A stretch of 64,000 bases of DNA from Halocaridina rubra (Eukaryota; Arthropoda; Malacostraca; Decapoda; Atyidae): contig JAXCGZ010007687.1 in assembly GCA_037179515.1 (NCBI GenBank), positions 1 to 64,000 on the forward strand, read 5' to 3'. The notes under the pieces were generated by a model. It had not been told where the DNA came from. It made no database searches and saw only the letters and a program-made list of their open reading frames with translations. Of this stretch, positions 21,546-31,415 are shown piece after piece. The position numbers and the translations under genes are program-made. The number at the start of each line of letters is the position of its first letter. The first letter of the stretch is position 1.

Positions 21546-21893
21546 AGAGGTGTGAGCATCTAGGGTGGAACACCACTCTAGCCATTTTTTCCTCTTAATG
21601 GTGCGTGTCTCTTAATGGACATGTTCTTTGACTGTCTGGAGGGTGCGGTATGAGTCTTCAGTGCAACGTTTTCTTTGCATTTTCCGGATGACATTGAGCC
21701 AGTGATTGAGTTCTTTAACTCTGTCACAGTAGTATCATCTGTCACAGTGAGTGGTGTGTTTTGGCTTACAGAGGGGGCTGGAAGAGTTTGCTGCAGCTCT
21801 TAGGGCATTGATTAGCTTGGGCTCAGCTTGCTCAATGTCTCTGGATGGTGTGTAGGCTGAGAACCAATTGCTGAGGTGCTCCTGGATTCGGCC

Positions 21894-22600
21894 CTAGTCG
21901 ACCTTCTTGAAATTCCATCGAGGGGGAGGAGCAGGGATTTGGAATATTTCAGGAATTGGCAGCGTGAGATGGATCCTGTAGTGGTCGCTTGTGACCAGGG
22001 GATGAACTCTCCATCTGGTGTCTTGCCTTAGGGAGTTGGAGACATAGGTGAGGTCCAGTGATCCACCTCTGTCATAAGTTGGCTCATGATTGTTGAGAAG
22101 GGAGATCTCTTCTTGGTCGTCCAGCAGGCTCATGATGTGTCTGCCTGCAGCACAGGGGTTTTCATACCTGAATCTTGGATGGTGCATGTTAAAGTCACCT
22201 CCTATTACCAAGTCACGATGGCCGGCTAACCCGAAGATGGTAGTCAGGTCTAAGCCACCATCGTGTTGTCTTTAAATGTTGCACAGATCTATGCAGCTGC
22301 CCTGAAGTTTGATGTTAACAGTGAGGACGTGGACATCTTCGCTGCAGAAGACTGGTTGTGTAATTTCCTTGGCTAACAAGTTTTTCTTGATGAAGATGGT
22401 GCTGCCTCTGTTCTCCCATGGAGACAAGTGCTGGTAGAATCCTTTATATCCTGAGATTATTGGAGTGTTTTGCTCTGTGCACAGGGTTTCTTGAACCATG
22501 ATGACATCTATGTTGTCAGCTTTGGCAATGCCTTCCAGGTGTTGTACCTTGTGTCTGAGACCCTGGGACTTCCAGAGTAGGATCCCGAGATTAGACATCT
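21894..22600 (-). pseudogene. I-clade LINE AP-like endonuclease
   Basis: Starts MSNLGILLWKSQGLRHK at 22598, followed by VIMVQETLCTEQN (catalytic Glu). A break near 22270 follows, then VIGGDFNMHHPRF, SLDLTYVSNSL, and TSDHYRIHLTLP with the final His of the family. These are the motifs of the apurinic-type endonuclease that nicks the target DNA in LINE insertion. 21600-21890 is the linker to RT, with a stop near 21614. Confidence 0.78.
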
Positions 22601-22694
22601 TGATGATTTAAGGAGGTGGAGGTGGTAGGAGTAGTGATTTGTTGAGGCTGGCGGTGGTTTCTGGCGACGAGGACTTGAGCAACGACGGAATGGG

Positions 22695-23492
22695 CTACTT
22701 CGATGACTTGATTGTAGGCCTCTTGAGGAGAGGCGTTGGTTGTGAGGAGTCGCACAGCTGCCTGAATTGCCAGAGTAATAAGGTTGGTGAGTTCATCAAC
22801 TGTGAAAAAGGTTTGTTGTTGGGAAGAGGAGGTAGAGGAAGGTGTCTGGATAGACTGTTGAGGTATGGGGGTATGGGATTTAAGTCTTGGGTCCCAGGAC
22901 CTGGTGTGGTGAATGGGTATGAGTGTGGTCTGAGTGTTGAATGTGACTGTATTGCGTGTTTGAGTGTTGCATGGGGTGGAGGTGTTGGTGTGAGTGTTGC
23001 ATGAGGGGATAGTGGGAGCATGAGTGTTTTTTGGGGGGATGGTAGGAGTGTGAGTGTTGTGTGATGGTGTGGCTGGAGTTGGTGTAGGGGGTGGGGAGCT
23101 GTAGGAAGTGTGATCTGTGTGTCAGGAGGCAGATTAGTGTTCTGTGGTGGGTTTTGGGTGAGGAGGTTTGGTTTGGGTGGGGCAGGAAGAGGCCTTTGCC
23201 AAGGATTGGAGGTGGGGGGAGGAGCAGGGATGAAGTTGGAGGTGGTGTGGTTGATGGCAGAGGCAGAGGGAGGGACTCTTTGAGGAATCCTCTTCAGCCT
23301 TTCTGGGCAGCGGTTGTTACATGCATGATGGTTTCCCTTACAGTTTGGGCACTTTGCAACTGTTGCTTCTTTGGTCTTGACTTTGTTGAGGCAGCAGTCA
23401 GTGGAAAGAACCCCACTGCAGATTGCACATCTCTCTGGGAGATGGCAAGTGTCTCTGTGGTGCCCAAATCTTTGAAACCGGAAACATCTCAT
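22695..23492 (-). pseudogene. I-clade LINE ORF1 (gag-like), C-terminal part
   Basis: A 265-codon open frame begins inside the protein because the element is truncated. It has zinc-knuckle-like motifs: CFRFQRFGHHRDTC (the second Cys of the CCHC pattern is Phe), CAICSG, and CPNCKGNHHACNNRC. A long proline- and histidine-rich low-complexity region follows (TPTPPPHATL and similar). ORF1 proteins of this group bind element RNA. The stop at 22695 lies 97 bases before the endonuclease start codon at 22598. Confidence 0.75.
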
Positions 23493-23498
23493 TGGTTC

Positions 23499-23820
23499 TG
23501 GGCATAAGATGTGGTAGTAAAGGACACAAATATTTTGAGCTGAAGAAATGTCAAGCCAAAGACAAAGAGTGTAGTATATGTAAGAAAATAGGTCATTTTG
23601 CTAAAATGTGTTTTTCAAGAAATCAAGCATCAATTCAAAATATAATACAAGAAAGCAAAAATGACAGTGAAGAATATTTGTTCAAGGTTTAAAGCCATTG
23701 GCAAAGTGATGACCTTGTGTTTGTAGATGTCATATTAAATGGTCAAGTCGTTCTCATGTTATTGGATTAAGGTGCTCAAGTATTGATCATTCCTGAAAAC
23801 ATTGCTGCTAAAATTTCAGG
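23499..23820 (+). pseudogene. Gypsy-2 gag zinc knuckles and protease start
   Basis: Reads IRCGSKGHKYFELKKC, then CSICKKIGHFAKMC: two CCHC knuckles, the second one complete. The frame ends in a TAA at 23690, and a protease start follows (LNGQVVLMLLD, a TAA where Thr is usual, then GAQVLIIPE). Related sequence is lost by about 23830. The upstream junction with the I-clade LINE is at about 23498. Confidence 0.75.
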
Positions 23821-23860
23821 TTTTACTATACAGTTCAGCACCAATTTTTAAAAAAAATTC

Positions 23861-25445
23861 CGTATCAGCTGATGCACCCTCGCACTCTATTTCCCTGACG
23901 ATATTATATAGCAAGTTTGTTTGCTGTTTGTTCTTAATGCTTTTTTTCAATTCTCTTCATAATATTCGATCACATTAAGCTGTAGAAGAGGAGGAAGATG
24001 CGGGAGAACAAACCTCTATCTGCAAACGTTTTGCCGCTTTTGTATCAGCTGATGCACCCTCGTACTCTATTTCCCTGATGATATTATATGAAAAGTTTGT
24101 TTGCTGTTTGTTCTTAATGCTTTTTTTCAATTCTCTTCATAATATTCGATTGCATTAATTGGTAGAAGAGGAGGAGGATGCTGGAGAACAAACCTCTATC
24201 TGCAAACGTTCAGCATCTTTCGTATCAGCTAATGCACCCTCGCATGCTATTTCCCTGACAATATTATATCGAAAGTTTTTTTGCTCTTTATTCTTAATGC
24301 TTTTTTCAATTCTCTTCATAAGATTCGACCGCATTAAACGGTAGAAGAGGAGGAGGATGCAGGAAAACGAGCCTCTATTTGCAAACGTTTTGCCGCCTCT
24401 GTATCAGCTGATGCACCCTAGCATGCTATTTCCCTGACGATATTATATCAAAAGATTTTTGTGCTGTTTGTTCTTAATGCTTTTTTTCAATTCTCTTCAT
24501 GATATTCAATCGCATTAGGTGGTAGAAGAGAACGAGGATGCTGGAGAATGAACCTCAATCTGCAAACATTTTGCCGCTTCCACATCAGCTGATGCACCCT
24601 CGCACGCTATTTCCCTGACGTTAAAATCGAAAGTTTATTTGCTATTTGTTCTTAATTAATTTTTTTCAATTCACTTCATAGTATTCGATCGCATTAAGCG
24701 GTAGAAGAGGAGGAGGATGTGGGAGAATGAACCTCTATCTGCGTATGTTTTACCGCTTCCGTGTCAGCTAATGCACCCTCGCACGCTATTTCCCTGATGA
24801 TATTATATCGCAAGTTTGTTTGCTGTTTGTTCTTAATGCTTTTCTTCCATTATCTTCATAATATCCGATCGCATTAAGCGGTAGAAGAGGATGAGGATGC
24901 GGGAGAACGAACCTCTATTTGCAAACGTTTAGCCGCCTCTGTATCAGCTGATGCACCCTCGCACATTATTTCCCTGACGATATTATATTGAAAGTTTGTT
25001 TGGTGTTTGTTCTCATTGCATTTTTTAAAGTCTCTTCATTATATTCGATCGTATCAAGCGGTAGAAGAGGAGGAGGATGTGGGAGAATGAACCTCTATCT
25101 GCAAATGATTTGCCGCTTCTGTATCAGCTGATGCACCCTTGCACGCTATTTCCCTGATGATATTATATCAAAAGTTTGTTTACTGTTTGATCTTATTGCA
25201 TTTTTTCAGTTCTCATAATATTCGATCGCATTAAGCTGTAGAAGAGGAGGAAGATGCAGGAGAACGAATCACTATCTGCAAACATTTTGCCGCATCCGTA
25301 TCAGCTGATGCACCCTCACATGCTATTTCCCTGACGTTATTATATCTAAATTTTTTTGCTGTTTGTTCTTAATGCTTTCTTTGCATTATCTTCATATTAT
25401 CTGATCGCATTAAGCAGCAGAAGAGGAGGAGCATGGCAGAAAAGT
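23861..25445. repeat. Satellite array, nine units of about 180 bp
   Basis: GTATCAGCTGATGCACCCT or a close variant recurs at 23862, 24042, 24222, 24401, 24582, 24761, 24941, 25121 and 25298, giving spacings of 180, 180, 179, 181, 179, 180, 180 and 177. Each unit continues with CTATTTCCCTGACGATATTATAT, TTTGTTTGCTGTTTGTTCTTAATG, and GTAGAAGAGGAGGAGGATG. The last unit is incomplete. Units differ by roughly 10-15 percent by eye. The array lies inside the Gypsy-2 remnant. Confidence 0.93.
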
Positions 25446-25596
25446 GCCTCCAAGGCAGTTGATTATTTACTAAAAAGAAATTTTGTTTAAATTTTTTAGC
25501 ATGGGCATTATTCACGAATTTCGTATGCTTTTACTATTATTTTTCAGTGGCGTTATTTCAATTTGGCGGATTATAAAAGGCGTAAAAAGTTAACTA
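25446..25596. other. Unassigned flank between satellite and Gypsy-2 RNase H
   Basis: About 150 bp of AT-rich sequence without open frame or recognised motif. It may be the end of whatever insertion brought the satellite. I looked for an inverted repeat with 23830-23860 and saw none. Confidence 0.4.
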
Positions 25597-27122
25597 GGTG
25601 TACTCTCAAATAGAGAAAGAGGGACTAGCTTTAGTATTTGGTGTTAAGAAGTTCCATATTTACTTATATGGCAAGCATAAATTCACTTTAGTGACCGACC
25701 ATAAGCCATTACTTGCTGTATTTGGCTCAAAAGCAGGATTACCAGCAATTGTTGCAGCTAGATTACAAAGATGGGTTACTACGTTAGCCGCATATTCATA
25801 TGAGTAGGAATATATTTCCACGAATAAGATTGGAAATGCAGATGCTTTGTCCAGATTACCAGTAGATGATGTTACACGTGGAATTCTACATAGTATTTTA
25901 ATAGTTGATAATCCTTAATTTTCCAGTCAACTCTAAGGAAATAGCTCAGAAAACAGAACTGAACCCAGTTTTGTCTAAAGTCTTACAAGCTTTAATTGCT
26001 GGATATAGCCTAAGTCAAAACCAAGAAGAGTTGAAACCATATCCACAAATTTGGTCAGAATTAACCCTTGAAAATGGTTTATTATGCAAAATGCTAGAGT
26101 AGTTATTCCTAAGATATTGCTGTCAGGTTCTGAAGGAAGTCCATGCAGAACAATTAGGTATTATTAAGTTACAGGCAATTGCCAGATCAGTTGAAAGTTG
26201 GACACACATTAACAAGGATGTTGAGAGTTATGTAAAACAATGTGAAAGCTGTAATGCACATCAGCGTCACCTACTGCCAGCACGTCTGCACCCATGGGAG
26301 TACCCGCAGAAGGTGTGGCAGCGTATTCATTTAGATTTTGCGGGACCATTTATAGGTAGGTATTATTTGATTATTGTTTATGCTTACAGTAAATGGCCTG
26401 AAATAATTCCTATGTCATGTATCACTACACATGCTGCTATGTTGGCACTTATGCCTATATTTGCTACTCATGGCTTACTAGAACGAATTGTTACTGATAA
26501 TGGTACACAATTTTGTTCTGAAGAGTTTGCTAGTTTTTGAAATCAAATTGTATTTCTCATACAAGATCTGTACCCTATCAACCTTCTACAAATGGGGAGG
26601 CAGAAAGGTATGTGCAGAATCTTAAACCTAATATGAAATGTAGAGAAGCTATGCAGAATAATGTAGTTAATAATATTAGTAAGTTTTTGCCTCAGTATAG
26701 AGCAGGACAATCTCCATCAATTTTGTTGATGGGAAGGAGAGTCAGGACCAAAATGGATCTGGTTGTTCCTAGTTTCCAGTCTGAACAGGTTAATCGTGGA
26801 TGGAGCCAAATGGAAATTCCAGAGAGAGTAAGACATTTCAAGGAGAGTGATTATGCCATGGTACGTGCTTATAACAGCAATGATAATTGGAAACAAGGTA
26901 TTTTTTAAAACGAGATAGGAGATTTAAATTATGATGTTGAAGTAGACGGTATTGTGCACAGAAGACATGTAAATCAGTTAATAGGTAGATCAGTGGCAAA
27001 TGATCAGGGTCAGGTTAGACAAAATGTAGCGAGTGTTTACTCAAATGAGTCTAGTATGAGTTCAAGAACTCCACTGACCAGACCTAATAAAGGTATTCCA
27101 CCTGGTAGATTAGACTTGTAGA
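25597..27122 (+). pseudogene. Gypsy-2 RNase H and integrase
   Basis: RNase H part: [46 protein letters not shown], then GNADALSRLP near 25839. Integrase: a CxxC remnant (CESCNAHQ) near 26245, the core with HLDFAGPFIG near 26326 and IIVYAYSKWPEIIP near 26361 (VDAYSKW is usual, so an Asp became Tyr), IVTDNGTQFCSEEF near 26485 with the second Asp, and PYQPSTNGEAERYVQ near 26576 with the Glu. C-terminal: VRHFKESDYAMVRAYN. Several stops (25807, 26100, 26540, 26908) break it. Confidence 0.82.
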
Positions 27123-27152
27123 AAAATGAACCTTTCCATAAGGGGGAAGGAG

Positions 27153-27387
27153 TGTTATGTATGTATGTATTTATATAATTACTTTGTATTTTTATTTTCC
27201 TTTTGTATAAGTCATTAGAAAGAATATCTACATTTGTCGAGGTAGATATTTTCCAATGTATTAAGAAATTATAGATATTACTTAACGTTACTACTCCACA
27301 AAGCACTACTCTTCAGAAGCACACCAATAAAGAATAAAGACGTTCTTTACTTCATCTCATTTAAATCCTATAGCCATAGGTAAACAG
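27153..27387 (+). repeat. 3' LTR of Gypsy-2
   Basis: The purine tract AAGGGGGAAGGAG at 27140-27152 precedes TGTTATGTATG, the same arrangement as in Gypsy-1. AATAAAGAATAAAG near 27328 is a possible polyadenylation region. I place the end at GGTAAACA (27387). Right after it GTTACTCGGCGACAAGAATG resembles the leader that follows a 5' LTR in this group, so the end or the arrangement could differ. Confidence 0.55.
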
Positions 27388-27779
27388 TTACTCGGCGACA
27401 AGAATGAATTACCATATACTTACATAGGAAGCAGGAAATAATCAGAGACAGTGCTAATGTATTTTGTCACTCTACCCACAGGTAAGAGCAAGTATATATA
27501 TTCGGCCACACTGAAACAAAGCATTTACAATCCCTGATGTGTATTCATTACAAAGTACTGTTGGGAATCCTCACTTACAGCTAATTGTAAATATGCATTT
27601 TTCAAGTCTAGTCTACTTATATACTGACAAGGCCTAACAGAAAATTCCTACTCAAGTGACTGTGTGGCTGACCGTTATGGCTGTGGTGAAGAACATATCC
27701 CACAGTGAGTGCGAGAGGGAATCTCATACCTCCCTACCAGTACATCACTGTGTGTGTTAAAACATTTACACACACACTC
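27388..27779. other. Unassigned region between Gypsy-2 and LINE L-A
   Basis: No convincing frame or repeat. It contains CAG-GTAAGAG at 27478-27486, similar to the ends of the Gypsy LTRs, and a CT-rich run just before the LINE. It may be leftover LTR or leader sequence. Confidence 0.35.
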
Positions 27780-27839
27780 TCTTTTTAATCTCTCTCTCTT
27801 CTTCTTCTTTCTATATTCTGTGAAAGGGAAAACATGAAA

Positions 27840-28837
27840 ATGAGGCCATCCCTTTCCCCCCCACCCATGGGTCGGGGAGGGATGATAGAGGATCTCCACG
27901 GGATGTAGCAGAAGGAGGAGGAGTAGCTATTAGGAGATTAAAACAGAAAATCAAGGATTTAGAGGCAATGGTTATAAGCCTTGATGATAAAATTCAGAGT
28001 ATGGATAGAGAAATGAAAGAGAAAGAAACACTCAAAGAGTAAATAAGATATTTGGAGGAAGCAAATAAAGCACAAGGGCAGGAGAGAAAGGAACTAGAAA
28101 AACAAATAAAGAAGCTGGAGGGGGAAATGAGTAAACTAGAAACCAGAATTACTGAACAAGAAGATAACAACAAACAGCTGTATGACAACCTAAATGAGTA
28201 AAATGTTAGTTCACTGCTCTCTTCTGAGAGAGACGAGATTGCAGCTTGGAATGTTCAGATTAAGGAAAACATCGAACAGTTTAGAAAAGTTTTTCAGGAG
28301 CTGAATATGGAACATGATGTCATGAAAACTTCCTTTGCTGATGCATTAAAGGGAATGTGACAGTAAAAGAGGCTGTGAAGGTGGTGGCATTGGAAAACAT
28401 ACAAACAGTGGACTATAAAGAAACAGTAATAAAAGAAAATGAAAGATGTTGTGATGGAAAGGGCAAATCCACTGATTAAACCGGCACTTGATAAAGAGAA
28501 GACAGTGGTAATCTCAGGCATAAGCGAATCCCAGGAGCCAACATGGCAGGGGAGACTTGAAGAAAATAAAGCTAGGGTTGTAGACCTGATAAGAAAGCTT
28601 GGAGTAGTTTGTGATCTTGAGGATATTGTAAACATTCATCAACTAGGCAAATATTCGAGAGAGGGAAAGCAGAGACCAACAAAAGTAACCTTTGAGAGAG
28701 GAGAAACATGTAGAGAAATATTGATGAGGAAAAAAGTCTATAAGACCTTCAAGACTTCAAAGAAGTATTCATTAGACGATACAGAATACAGGAAGAGATG
28801 GGAAATATAAAAAAACTTGTTGCAAGAGGCAAGAAGG
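27840..28837 (+). pseudogene. L-A copy b ORF1 (coiled coil plus RRM-like), broken
   Basis: Homologous along its length to the intact ORF1 at 44159-45238. The coiled coil is recognisable (QERKELEKQIKKLEGEM), with stops near 28040 and 28199. After a frameshift near 28358 the RRM-like half is open at 28439-28810: KTVVISGISESQEPTWQG, then NIHQLGKYSREGK. The same A-A-A-T-T-T-T heptamer found in copy d is kept at 28870-28876. Confidence 0.8.
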
Positions 28838-29261
28838 TTAAATGAGGAAAGAAGTGAAGAAGAGAAGAAAAATTTTCATTTCAGAGTCCATCCAGACAAA
28901 TGGGAGATACAGAAGACTGGGGGATGGGGTCTCATTAAGATTGTTATACACAAATGCTGATGGATTAGCTGGCAAGGTAGTAGGATTAAAAGATAGGATT
29001 TACAACAGTAAGGCAGATATAGTAGCAGTTACAGAGACTAAGTTGAGTGAGGGCAAAAACAGTGTCACAGTTTTTCCTAAGGGCTTCAAAATATTAAGAG
29101 TTGAAAGAGCTGAGAGGACTAGTGGAGGGATAGCACTGCTCATAAGTGAAGGGATTCAGGTAGAAGAAATAAACTTGGCTATAGAAAGTGAGTTCAAGGA
29201 ATTTCTTGTTGCTCGTATAAATACTGCCTCAGAGAGCATTATAATAACTGTTGTATATAAC

Positions 29262-30218
29262 GGTGTGCAGACAAAATGCCGATGGACATAATGTCGATGG
29301 ACAAAATGTCTACGAACAAAATGTCAACCTTTGTTCAGGTAGGACAAAATGTCAACAAAATTAATAATAATAATAATAATAATAATAACAATAATAGCAT
29401 TGACTTTTTTATGCTTCTGAATTCATTCAAACCATTCTATCTTGGAAGTTATCACAGTACATAATTCAGTTTTTGCTTACATATTTTGTTTACGTATTCC
29501 AGCACCGGTAGATGTCTTGCTTCGTTTTACAAGCCATGATATCCAGCTATGGTCAGTTCATTGTCGTGTCGCAGATGACTTGCTATGCACGAATAATTCA
29601 CTTGAAGGATGGCATAATGCTTTCAATAGAAGAATGGTGATTAAGCATGCATCTTTAGAAAAGACTGGTTAGCAAACTGAAAAAAGAACAAGCAAATACA
29701 GAAATGTTGTTAGGACAACTAAGCAATGGGAGAGGAATTGGAAGGCTGAATCTAAAATATGTTAGAATCAACGAAAGATTGAAGAACCTGGTCACAAACT
29801 TTAATCCAAATCAAGGGATCCAGTTTTTAAGAGCAGTAGCTCATAATTTGTAGCACGTTTTAGAATTATGTTGTTTTTAATAGATAAATTTTTTATTCAT
29901 TATATCTTTTGTAAGACATTTTAATTGATTATATTGCTTTTAATAAATTTATAGCTCTACAATTGAGCCATCTTGTGATTCATTAAAATGCAATTGACAG
30001 TCAAGTTTATTTATTTTGGAACTATCATTTTAACCTGTATTATTATGAATGAATGAAATAGTAAGAAGAATAAATAACTAAATAAAGGTCGTTGTCAACA
30101 TTTTGTCCTACTTGAACAAATGTCGCCATTTTGTCTGTCGACGTTTTGTCCATCGACATTATATCCGTTGACATTATGTCCGTCGACATTATGTCCATCA
30201 GCATTTTGTCCTACAACC
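29262..30218 (+). mobile_element. MULE-type DNA transposon remnant with repeated-motif TIRs
   Basis: The left end GGTGTGCAGACAAAATG and the inverted right end GGTTGTAGGACAAAATG start terminal repeats of roughly 100 bp. Each is built from repeats of GACAAAATGTC or GACATAATGTC. The 9-mers GTATATAAC (29253-29261) and ATATATAAC (30219-30227) flank it, a 9-bp target duplication with one mismatch, as expected for MULEs. Removing it joins the L-A endonuclease frame exactly. It holds a (TAA)n run near 29361-29389 and a transposase end at 29495-29853. Confidence 0.85.
29495..29853 (+). pseudogene. MULE transposase-associated C-terminus
   Basis: Reads LLRFTSHDIQLWSVH, then NNSLEGWHNAFNRRM near 29595, a motif typical of animal MULE-like proteins with FLYWCH domains. 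A frameshift near 29665 leads to KEQANTEMLLGQLSNG and FLRAVAHNL before a TAG at 29851-29853. The N-terminal FLYWCH and catalytic domains are missing. It supports the TIR-based call that this is a MULE. Confidence 0.72.
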
Positions 30219-30884
30219 ATATATAACCCACCAAGGAACCAACATAGGCTAGAAGTTTATGACGAAAGTCATATAGGTACTATTGAAGTCATAAACTCAG
30301 TTGTTAACATGACACAGGAGAGGAAATGTAGGATTTTGGTTATGGGAGATTTTAACCATAAAGAGATAGATTGGATAAATCTTGACCCACACAGTGGTGA
30401 GGACTCATTCGGGGCAAGATTCCTAGATTGTGTACAAGGGAATTTCCTACACCAACATGTAATGGAACCAACGAGGGCCAGGGATGGGGATGAGCCAACA
30501 CTACTTGATCTAGTATTCACAGATAGCGTGTTGGATATTGAAAAAATTGAGTATGAACCACCAATTGGAAAGAGTGACCACTGTGTGTTGTTGATGAGGT
30601 ATATCATTGAAGATATTCTGCCTGAAAGTAGAGGCACTGAGGACATGAGGAGAAATTATCCAAAAGGAGATTACATCAAAATGAATGAGCTTTTTGCAGT
30701 TATTGACTGGAGATCCGTATTTTACAACAAATCTGTACAAGAAATGTACGACATCTTTTGTGAGAAATATGGGAAGATAGTAGAGTGCTGCATGCCTGTC
30801 ACTAAAGTAGGTGCAATTCATGCCAGAGAGAAATGGTTTGATAATGAGTGTAAAAGAGCTAAGGAATGGAGAGACAAATGCTGA

Positions 30885-31415
30885 TAAAGATATAGGAGGA
30901 GAAAAAAACATAAATACCTCGCAAACCTACAAAGGAGCAAGAAATTATTACCGAAGTAAAAGAAGAGAGGTAGAGAGAGACTATGAAAGGGACATCACCA
31001 GGTAGGCTAAAAAAATCCCAAGCTTTTCCACAGCTTTAGAAGAAGAAAACTGAAAGTAAAAGAACATGTTTTGAGGCTTAATAGAGCGGATGGAAGCATC
31101 ACTGAGACGGATGAAGAGATCTGCAAAGAATTGAACAAGGAGTTTCAGTCAGTATTTACAGTAGAAAATACCCCACCCCCTCAGACTGCAAAAATAGAAG
31201 CTCATGAGCCAGTATTAGAGAACTTTAACCTTTCAGCCACAGAGGTATTGAAAGCGCTGATGGAGTTAGATGTCCGTAAAGCTACAGGTCCTGATGACAT
31301 ATCCCGTCATGTGCTTAAAATATGCACAAACTCGATATCAGTGGCACTAAGTATCATATTTAAAAAGTCACTGGAGTCAGGGGAGATTCCAAGATGCTGG
31401 AAACAAGCAAACAAG
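30885..31415 (+). pseudogene. L-A copy b ORF2 linker and RT start
   Basis: After two stops the frame opens at 31071 with ADGSITETDEEICKELNKEFQ, then KATGPDDISRHVLKICTNSIS, and ends at RCWKQANK at about 31415. There the sequence switches to an earlier position of a second L-A copy. This marks the left edge of the younger insertion. Confidence 0.8.

Larger units (their letters stand above)
18855..23498 (-). mobile_element. I-clade (Nimb/I-like) LINE, degenerate, 5'-truncated
   Basis: Read on the minus strand the order is zinc-knuckle ORF1, endonuclease, RT, RNase H, then a 3' UTR with a GT-rich stretch near 19020-19050. An RNase H domain after RT marks the I group of non-LTR elements. The upper end is at about 23498, where Gypsy-2 gag on the plus strand begins abruptly. 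Many stops and frameshifts are present; the longest open piece is the 356-codon RNase H frame. The exact 3' end near 18855 is uncertain. Confidence 0.78.
23499..27387 (+). mobile_element. Gypsy-2: Ty3/Gypsy element with a satellite array in place of RT
   Basis: Gag knuckle and protease remnants at 23499-23820, then a satellite array and flank (about 23840-25596), then RNase H and integrase at 25597-27120, then an LTR at 27153. The 5' part is cut by the I-clade LINE. RT is entirely missing. Stops are frequent. The motif content ([33 protein letters not shown]) puts it near Gypsy-1 and Gypsy-5. Confidence 0.8.
28842..30884 (+). pseudogene. L-A copy b endonuclease, interrupted by a MULE
   Basis: The endonuclease starts RLLYTNADGLAGKVVGLKD near 28935, with VAVTETKLSEGKN (catalytic Glu). 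At 29261 it is broken inside ITVVYN by the MULE, and resumes at 30228 with PPRNQHRLEVY, then VMGDFNHKEIDWINL and GKSDHCVLLM (catalytic His). It continues to a TGA at 30882. In-frame stops follow to 31060. Confidence 0.85.

Noticed and set aside
22639..23507. Gly/Val-rich frames on the plus strand
   Set aside because: They are antisense to the proline- and histidine-rich ORF1 of the I-clade LINE.
24159..24344. A repeated 59-codon peptide encoded by each satellite unit (VEEEEDAGEQTSICKR...)
   Set aside because: Several units have lengths not divisible by three and internal stops, so the frame is not maintained.
23861..25445. CRISPR-like array
   Set aside because: Unit length is about 180 bp with no repeat/spacer alternation, in a eukaryotic transposon context; this is a satellite.
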